Positions 57,811-64,000 of a DNA stretch of 64,000 nt are shown piece after piece (positions within the stretch are counted from its first letter, which is position 1; every line of letters starts with the position of its first letter). Source of the stretch: Ignavibacteriae bacterium HGW-Ignavibacteriae-3 (lineage in GTDB: Bacteria; Bacteroidota; Ignavibacteria; Ignavibacteriales; Melioribacteraceae). A program made the position numbers and the translations under genes. The DNA lies in assembly GCA_002839795.1 (NCBI GenBank), contig PGYS01000001.1, positions 18,841 to 82,840 of the forward strand, written 5' to 3'. The notes under the pieces were generated by a model. That model ran no database searches. It was not told where the DNA came from and worked only from the letters and a program-made list of their open reading frames with translations.

Positions 57811-60585
57811 TTATTTCATCAGTATAAGCTTTGCGGATTTATTAAAGCCCTTTCCGCCGGTTATTGATTTTGCGTGTATTGTGTAAATATAAACGCCTCC
57901 GGATACTTGTTGTCCCGAATAATTATCTCCGTTCCATCTAACAGAGTGATATCCTGCTGATTGAGAATTAAAATTGAACGAATTGACCACTCTTCCCAAT
58001 ATATCAATGATATAAATTTTTACACTGGAATTTTCCGGCAAAGCGTAACGGATGTTTGTGCTCGGATTGAATGGATTCGGATAATTCTGGTACATCTCAT
58101 ATTTTTCCGGAATGCCGGAGTAAACATCATATAGACCGGTGAGACTTGTAGTTACACTAATTGTATTTGAATACGGACTTGCTCCAAAGGAATTCGACGC
58201 CGAGACCCGGTAATAATATGTTGTGTTCGCACTCAGTGAACTAACATTTAGAGATGTTAAAATTCCCGCGTTCTTATTCTCATAACCGGCAATGAAGGTA
58301 GAAAAATCGCTGACGGTTGATACATCAAGCCAGTAATTGGAGGCGTTCGAAGAAGCGTTCCAGTTTGCGGTAAATCCGTCTTTCGTAACTCCGGTGGCTG
58401 TGGTTGCCACGGGAGCCATCAAAAGCGTAACAACTGATATTGTGTTTGAGTTAGGACTCGTGCCGCCGCTGTTTGATGCACGGATACGGTAATAGTGTTG
58501 CGCGCTTGGGCCAAGCCCGGTAATATTTAATAATGTGATCAGGCCGACTGATTTGGAATTGTAATTTGGGAGAATATTAGTAAATCCTGCATCCGTGGCA
58601 ATGTCTATTAAATAGTATTCTGCTCCCGCCGACGGATTCCAATTGGCTGTAAAACCGCTTGTTGTAATATTTGAAGCGTCCTTTGCAACCGGTGCAGCCG
58701 GGATCGGAAGATTTTGCGTAATGACCGTAATTGTATTTGAATTATCACTCGTGTAAATGACGTTGGATGACCGGGCCCTGTAATAATAAGTTGTTCCCGG
58801 AGAAAGCGATGAAATGGTTGCCGATGTATCCTTTCCAACATCCTTGTTGTTATAGCCTGTCAGAAGAGAAGAAAAGTCATTTTTTGTTGAAACATCTATC
58901 TTATAAGAAACAGCATTGGCGGAACTGTTCCACTTAGCTGTAAATCCGGTTGTTGTGATGTTGGCTGCCGGCAGAGCAATAGGAGGGGCCATTAAAAGAT
59001 TTACCGAAATTGAGTTTGAACTTGTGCTTGTAACATTGTTGTTTGCTGCGCGAACGCGGTAGTAATAAATTCCGCCGGGTATAAGAGAGGAAATGCTTAC
59101 AGATGTTACATTTCCAAGATCCAGATTATTATAATTTGTTAATAATGATGAAAAATCGGATGAAACAGATACGTCAATTTTATAAGAGGTTGCGTTTGTT
59201 GAAGCGTTCCAGGCGGCTGTAAATCCGGTTGTAGTGACGTTAGTTGCCGGCAGAGCTGCGGGAGGAGCCATTAAACAGGTAACAGAAATTGTGTTGGAGC
59301 TTTGACTTGCTGTTTCTCCGCTTGCGGCGCGTACCCTATAATAATATACCGAGCCCGGATCCAATCCGGATATGTTTGCCGAGGTGACATTCCCTACGTC
59401 TTTATCATTATAACCCGATAGAAGAGTTGAAAAGTTGGATGAGCCGGATACGTCAATTTTGTAGGAGCTTGCATTTGCCGAACTGCTCCAGTTGGCCGTA
59501 AATCCGGTGGAAGAAATATTTGTTGCGGGTGCGGCAAGCGGTACTGAAGGGGTAACTGAACTCATTGTGGTGACAGTTATCGAATTTGAATTTCCGCTGG
59601 TGCTCGTGCTGTTTGAAGCCCTCACACGATAATAGTAAGTTGTACTTGGAGTTAGCGAGGAAATATTTGCTGCTGTTACGTTTCCCACGTCTTTGTTGCT
59701 GTAATTTGCCAATAATGATGAAAAGTCCGAGGAAGCAGATACGTCAATTTTATAGGACGTTACGTTAGCCGAAGCGCCCCAGTTCGCAGTAAAAGATGTT
59801 GAAGAAATGTTGGTTGCCGCGGTTGCTACCGGCGCTGTTAAGGCTGGCGTTGCCGGAGGCAATAGAGTTGTCCAAGTAGTAGCCATTCTAATTCCATCAA
59901 CAACCGTCTGAGGCTGTGAAGTTGTACCCTGTCTGAGAGCAATTGAGTTTACAATATCCTGGCCGGATGTTGTTGATGAAAATTCAGGTACACCCGCGTC
60001 TGATTCAGATGCTGGAATTGATGTTGGGAAAACCCACAAATCGGCTCTATCATCTCCGGCGGTATTAATTGTATACTTAACGACAAGAAGGTAAGTAGTG
60101 TTTGTTAAATAATTTGTCGTACCATAGGCCCCGGTAGAAGTATTTGAAATACCAAAATTTACACCACTACTGGTAGTTTTGGCAAAAACTCTTGCGCAGA
60201 ATGAAGAAAAAGATATTACGCTTGTTCTATTGCCGATATGAATAAAATAGTCGCCTGACTTGTTTGCGCTCTCCGTAACTTTTAACATAAACGAAAAATA
60301 AACTGTAGCACCATTTGTATTGTAAGGACCGACTCCGGCAGTAAAATTAACATCTTCACCGCCCAAATTTCCTACTAGTGCCGCATTACCAAGGCCGCTG
60401 TTTGGATAGCCGGTAAAAGTTAATCCTGTTGTTGTGCTAATTTCATTAGTCCCCGTGCCGCTATGTGTCGACCAACCATTGGCGTTCAACTTGCCTGAAT
60501 AATTAAAATCGTCAACAGTCTGTCCCCTAGAATTGTCTGACAAGGAAAACCAAGCAATTAAAAACAAGAATATTAACTTTTTCAT
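57811..60585 (-). CDS. T9SS-secreted protein with six Fn3 repeats
   Basis: 924 aa. Signal peptide (1-21). An N-terminal jelly-roll-like domain (about 24-245, VDDFNYSGKLNANGWSTHSGTGTNEI... VDGIRMATTWTTLLP) resembles laminin-G or concanavalin-like domains of secreted enzymes. Six Fn3-like modules follow, each near 93 aa (about 280 bp) with FTANW and YYYRVRA strands. The end is a T9SS domain from QNYPNPFNPST with a longer tail ending KLILMK. No catalytic motif. It is probably a surface or matrix protein. Confidence 0.85.
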   Translation of the reverse strand: MKKLIFLFLIAWFSLSDNSRGQTVDDFNYSGKLNANGWSTHSGTGTNEISTTTGLTFTGYPNSGLGNAALVGNLGGEDVNFTAGVGPYNTNGATVYFSFMLKVTESANKSGDYFIHIGNRTSVISFSSFCARVFAKTTSSGVNFGISNTSTGAYGTTNYLTNTTYLLVVKYTINTAGDDRADLWVFPTSIPASESDAGVPEFSSTTSGQDIVNSIALRQGTTSQPQTVVDGIRMATTWTTLLPPATPALTAPVATAATNISSTSFTANWGASANVTSYKIDVSASSDFSSLLANYSNKDVGNVTAANISSLTPSTTYYYRVRASNSTSTSGNSNSITVTTMSSVTPSVPLAAPATNISSTGFTANWSSSANASSYKIDVSGSSNFSTLLSGYNDKDVGNVTSANISGLDPGSVYYYRVRAASGETASQSSNTISVTCLMAPPAALPATNVTTTGFTAAWNASTNATSYKIDVSVSSDFSSLLTNYNNLDLGNVTSVSISSLIPGGIYYYRVRAANNNVTSTSSNSISVNLLMAPPIALPAANITTTGFTAKWNSSANAVSYKIDVSTKNDFSSLLTGYNNKDVGKDTSATISSLSPGTTYYYRARSSNVIYTSDNSNTITVITQNLPIPAAPVAKDASNITTSGFTANWNPSAGAEYYLIDIATDAGFTNILPNYNSKSVGLITLLNITGLGPSAQHYYRIRASNSGGTSPNSNTISVVTLLMAPVATTATGVTKDGFTANWNASSNASNYWLDVSTVSDFSTFIAGYENKNAGILTSLNVSSLSANTTYYYRVSASNSFGASPYSNTISVTTSLTGLYDVYSGIPEKYEMYQNYPNPFNPSTNIRYALPENSSVKIYIIDILGRVVNSFNFNSQSAGYHSVRWNGDNYSGQQVSGGVYIYTIHAKSITGGKGFNKSAKLILMK

Positions 60586-60638
60586 ATTCGTCTCAGTTTT
60601 GTTTTGTGGTTCATAAATAAAATTTAATTAGACAGATA

Positions 60639-63600
60639 TTATTTCACTAATAACATTTTTTTTGTCTGTGTAAAGCTTATTGCTCTGTTCGATGAATTAT
60701 CGACAGCGTTTATTTTATAAATGTACATTCCGCTGGTCAGGGTTGCTGCGTTAAAGGATATTTCATGATATCCGGCACCCTGAGCCCCGTTAAAGATTTT
60801 AGCTACCTCTTCACCCAGAACATTGTATATAGTTATGCTTACTTCGCTGTCATTCGGCAATCCGTACCTTATAACAGTTGAGGGATTGAAGGGGTTCGGA
60901 TAATTCTGTTCTAAACAGTAATGGTCTGGGATTCCTAAATTAAGATCCTCTACATCGGTAGCCTCCCCAAAAGTCCTGGCGGCCTGAATCAAGTCAATTA
61001 TCTTAGGGCTTCCTATAACGCCATTTGCTATTATGGTTATTGTTCCTGTTCTGGCAATACTGTTATTTGCAGAGTATCTTATTTTTACTGTGCCATCATT
61101 TGTTCCTGTGGCGCCGTCAGTAATTACAACCCAGAATACATTGGAAACTGCCGACCAGTTCATTTGTCCTCCTCCGGTATTGGAAACGGTAATAGTTGCG
61201 GTGCCCGACGTTGCTGTTGCCTGAAAGCTTAGCGGGGAAACACTTAATACACGGACTTTGGTAAAATTTGCCACTAAAGCTCTGTTCATTGTAAGTGTAA
61301 AAGTATAAGATGTGCTGTCTGAAAGTATTTTCCCGTTTTCCGTCCAATTGGTAAAATCATAGCCGGCATTGGGAACAGCAATTAGTTTTACAGCAGACCC
61401 GTAATTAAAAGTCCCAAAGCCGGAGACGGTCCCGCCTTCGGAAGGACTTGAAGCCGCGGCCACCGAAATTTGATTGACTAAAAAATTTGCCACGAAGGAT
61501 CTGGTTGAATTTATTGTAAATGTAAACTTCGGATTTGTTGATACAATCTTTTCATGCTCAGTCCAGCTTGCAAAAGAATAACCTGATGATGGAGTTGCAG
61601 TCAATGTTACGGATTCACCCGGATCGTAAGTCCCCCCTCCCGTCATTGTTCCTCCGCCGGATGGTGATGGGGTTAAGAAAACATTATATCTGCGTGAAAC
61701 ATTTATTATTCTGTCTATCTGATTACTCTCATAATATGGGTCTGATACTTTAATGCTTATTGTCCGCGATAAGGTATCCGGACTATCGCTGTTGCAGCGG
61801 TATGTAACAGTTCTCAGGACAGATTCGTAATTAGGCAGTGAGCTTGTATTTCTTAAGATTAATAATCCGATGGCAGCGTCCCACGTTCCGGAAATACCTT
61901 CCTGTGGAGTGAAACTCAGAACATCCTGGTCGCTTTTATAATTGTTAGAGATTCTTACTTCGGCAGAAACTAAATTGGAAATCCCGGCATCTGCGATGCT
62001 GATTCCATTTGCAATTACTATAGGACTATCTCCTTGTTTATAATTTATTGCAGAAGACTCAATCCCGGAAAGAACAGGCGGAGTGTTTCCAATGTCAATT
62101 ACTCTGAAGAGCTCATTGCTTTCGGCGGCCCCGTCATTTATTTTGAAGCGGATAGTTCTTCGATATAAATTCAGAACAGGTCCTTCGATCCGGCTGTAAT
62201 AAATGCTTCTCAGCGCGTTTTGGTAATTTAGTAAAGTGGCTGTTCCTGTGAGATTTAATGTCCCGGTTGAAGCGTCCCAATTTCCGGTAATTCCGCTTCC
62301 ATCTGTGAACGTTAGCAGATCATACCCGTTTTGATAATGACCAGTGATCTTAATTTCAGCGCTACTTAAACTATCATTATCGGCATCGTTCACTATTATT
62401 GTATTTGTTATTTTTGTTGCAGAGCCACCTCTGGAATAAATCAAGTTCGCTGTCTCTATTGAATTCAGGATAGGGCCTTGATTGTGTGTTGTAACAGAGA
62501 CAATGTTTGAACTTTCACTCGTTCCGCTGAGGTTAATCGCGCGGACGCGAAAATAATATGTTGTTTTGGAGGTGAGATTAGAAACAATAAAGCTCGTAAC
62601 AATTCCCACATCTTTATTATAATATCCCGTAATAAAACTCGAAAAGTTGGAAGTCGTTGAAACGTCCAGCCTATAGTTCGTGGCTCCCGCCGAACCGCTC
62701 CAATTTGCCATAAAAGAGTATGTTGTTATTCCGGTTGCCGCAGATGCTTCAGGTGTAGTAATCTTCTGATCCCAAATCGTAAATTTATCGGTTGTTCCAA
62801 ATACTTTCGAATTATACCAATTGCTAACTTTTATTCCGCATTGATCCGAATTTACACCATTTGGGATAGTCCACGCGTAAAAGGTTAGTGCGGGGAACGG
62901 TTGATCCTTCCCATCCGGCAAGATTTGTATCCAGGAGTTTCCATTATCTGTTGTATACTCCAGTCTCACGCCAGAGAAAGATCCCTTTTTATTCCATGAA
63001 ATAAATTGAGTAGTGCCGCCCTGAAAACGGGCCCCGCCTTGCGGCTCAATTATATTAATGCTTTGAACGATTCCGTTGAAAATTGCGCTGCCTAGCCCGA
63101 ATTGTGAAAAACTGGTGAGTCCCGTAATGGTAAATTTGCCGGGAATACCGTCAGTCGATCTATTTGTTATAACTGCATTAATCGGGGCTTGAGTAACATC
63201 CTCCCAGAGAGAATTTTCATCTTGTCTTTTTAATACTTTAAAAGTCGAATAATCGTCTAAGCCTAATTGAGAAAAATCAAGTACCACGGTGTAAGTCCCC
63301 GCGCTTTGTACAGATGATTCAATACTGAAAAATAACGGCAGAAGCGATGTTCCAGCAGCAGAAAGAGAAAATCCCGCGCCGGATGCCGGCTGCGTCTCTG
63401 TTTTATTAACAGTTAAAGTAGTGCCCGTTGAAGAACCGCTCGGAAAAGTGACAGTTACTCCGGAAGTTATAAAAGTGGTAGAAGTAGATGTTGTAGAAAC
63501 GGGAATAGCCGTTACTTTTGTGGATTCATCCAGAACTTTATAGAGACCCAGAAGCGGCGAAACAAGATTATACTCGCTTGTTAAACCGCTGCCTTGGAAG

Positions 63601-64000
63601 CTATAAATAGTGTAATAATAATTTGTGTTCTTAATTAAATTGACTTCCGTGAATGATGTATTGCTTCCAACATAAGATATATTGTCAGCGCCATTTGGGC
63701 CTACTGTGTAATCAACCCCATTTACAGGACTGAATGATGGAGGACTACCGGGATGTCGCGCTACGAGATATTGAACTCCGTTTGTTGTTGCTGTCCAAGA
63801 GACTCTAAATGATGAACTGTTCAGAATTGTAAAACTTAAATTTACCGCCTGTGGTGCAGCCGCAAGGCTGTTAACTGAAATTGAATTGGAGTTCGCGCTT
63901 GTTGCATTGCTGCTAGATGCGCGCACCCGGTAATAATAAGTTGTTCCCTGTGTGAGATTTAAAATATTCGCTGTTGTCGCATTCCCCACATCCAGATTAT
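60639..64000 (-). CDS. Giant T9SS-secreted multidomain protein, 5' end beyond the window
   Basis: At least 1120 aa; the frame is open to the window edge (last readable residues NLDVGNATTANI), so the true start lies further right. Domains in order: Fn3 end, another Fn3-like region, a KNH/GPI-anchored-type Ig domain (SINIIEPQGGARFQGGTTQFISWNK), Fn3, two cadherin-like repeats (DADNDSLSSAEIKITGHYQNGYDLL...), two InlB-B-type repeats (GGGTMTGGGTYDPGESVTLTATP), a BACON domain (SVSPLSFQATATSGTATITVSN) and a T9SS sorting domain (QNYPNPFNPST). Possibly a glycan-binding or structural surface protein. Confidence 0.85.
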   Translation of the reverse strand, partial: NLDVGNATTANILNLTQGTTYYYRVRASSSNATSANSNSISVNSLAAAPQAVNLSFTILNSSSFRVSWTATTNGVQYLVARHPGSPPSFSPVNGVDYTVGPNGADNISYVGSNTSFTEVNLIKNTNYYYTIYSFQGSGLTSEYNLVSPLLGLYKVLDESTKVTAIPVSTTSTSTTFITSGVTVTFPSGSSTGTTLTVNKTETQPASGAGFSLSAAGTSLLPLFFSIESSVQSAGTYTVVLDFSQLGLDDYSTFKVLKRQDENSLWEDVTQAPINAVITNRSTDGIPGKFTITGLTSFSQFGLGSAIFNGIVQSINIIEPQGGARFQGGTTQFISWNKKGSFSGVRLEYTTDNGNSWIQILPDGKDQPFPALTFYAWTIPNGVNSDQCGIKVSNWYNSKVFGTTDKFTIWDQKITTPEASAATGITTYSFMANWSGSAGATNYRLDVSTTSNFSSFITGYYNKDVGIVTSFIVSNLTSKTTYYFRVRAINLSGTSESSNIVSVTTHNQGPILNSIETANLIYSRGGSATKITNTIIVNDADNDSLSSAEIKITGHYQNGYDLLTFTDGSGITGNWDASTGTLNLTGTATLLNYQNALRSIYYSRIEGPVLNLYRRTIRFKINDGAAESNELFRVIDIGNTPPVLSGIESSAINYKQGDSPIVIANGISIADAGISNLVSAEVRISNNYKSDQDVLSFTPQEGISGTWDAAIGLLILRNTSSLPNYESVLRTVTYRCNSDSPDTLSRTISIKVSDPYYESNQIDRIINVSRRYNVFLTPSPSGGGTMTGGGTYDPGESVTLTATPSSGYSFASWTEHEKIVSTNPKFTFTINSTRSFVANFLVNQISVAAASSPSEGGTVSGFGTFNYGSAVKLIAVPNAGYDFTNWTENGKILSDSTSYTFTLTMNRALVANFTKVRVLSVSPLSFQATATSGTATITVSNTGGGQMNWSAVSNVFWVVITDGATGTNDGTVKIRYSANNSIARTGTITIIANGVIGSPKIIDLIQAARTFGEATDVEDLNLGIPDHYCLEQNYPNPFNPSTVIRYGLPNDSEVSITIYNVLGEEVAKIFNGAQGAGYHEISFNAATLTSGMYIYKINAVDNSSNRAISFTQTKKMLLVK

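Noticed and set aside
57811-63989. Regular repeats as a CRISPR array.
   Set aside because: The repeats are about 280-bp protein-coding Fn3 modules in frame, without short direct repeats and spacers.

Overview
The window looks like chromosomal DNA from a member of the Ignavibacteria/Melioribacteria (Bacteroidota-Chlorobi side). This rests on six large secreted proteins ending in a type IX secretion (T9SS) C-terminal signal with the motif NYPNPFNP or NFPNPFNP, a DUF3943 protein, DUF4252, DUF5916/CBM9-like and Fn3-rich proteins, and moderate A+T content. No rRNA, tRNA, CRISPR array, prophage or insertion sequence was found.

Left part (1-14 kb): a GH113-like secreted glycosidase (184-2592) faces a methionine gamma-lyase-type PLP enzyme. 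Then comes the replication-origin block on the minus strand, in transcription order dnaA, dnaN, recF, dciA (DUF721), gyrB, gyrA (12.7 to 3.8 kb). The two spacers around dnaA carry a perfect DnaA box, near-consensus boxes, an AT-rich tract and an 18-bp palindrome, so the chromosome origin is probably here. A cytoplasmic asparaginase and a small HEGGH membrane protein run away to the right.

Middle (14-33.5 kb): a fused MFS/spermidine-synthase-like/TPR protein, an NhaD-like antiporter, a translationally coupled fic-mscL pair whose promoter carries two matching 20-bp inverted repeats 42 bp apart, a GroES-like protein, a methyltransferase, L-lactate dehydrogenase and exonuclease III. Then an eight-gene plus-strand cluster: TetR regulator, TolC-type channel, HlyD-type lipoprotein, two ABC ATPases, two ABC-2 permeases and a methyltransferase. 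It matches the E. coli ybhGFSR/cecR exporter but with the double ATPase split in two, and its regulator promoter carries alternating GGAAAC/GTTTCC half-sites.

Right part (33.5-49 kb): a VPS10/BNR-repeat T9SS protein with a small lipoprotein, a DUF5916 outer-membrane protein, an ECF sigma operon (sigma, membrane protein, DUF4252), a VOC protein, a TPR-like protein, a patatin-BamA fusion, and the rpmH-rnpA-yidD-yidC operon. In many bacteria that operon lies next to dnaA; here it is 36 kb away and points toward dnaA.

End (49-64 kb): surface and secreted proteins. The most unusual is a 1470-residue T9SS protein (49413-53825) with an N-terminal Cys-Gln thioester-type adhesin domain and a choice-of-anchor A domain apparently inserted inside a DUF11 domain. 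After RlmD and a methyltransferase come a secreted endonuclease/phosphatase-family protein and two giant Fn3-repeat T9SS proteins, the last running off the window.
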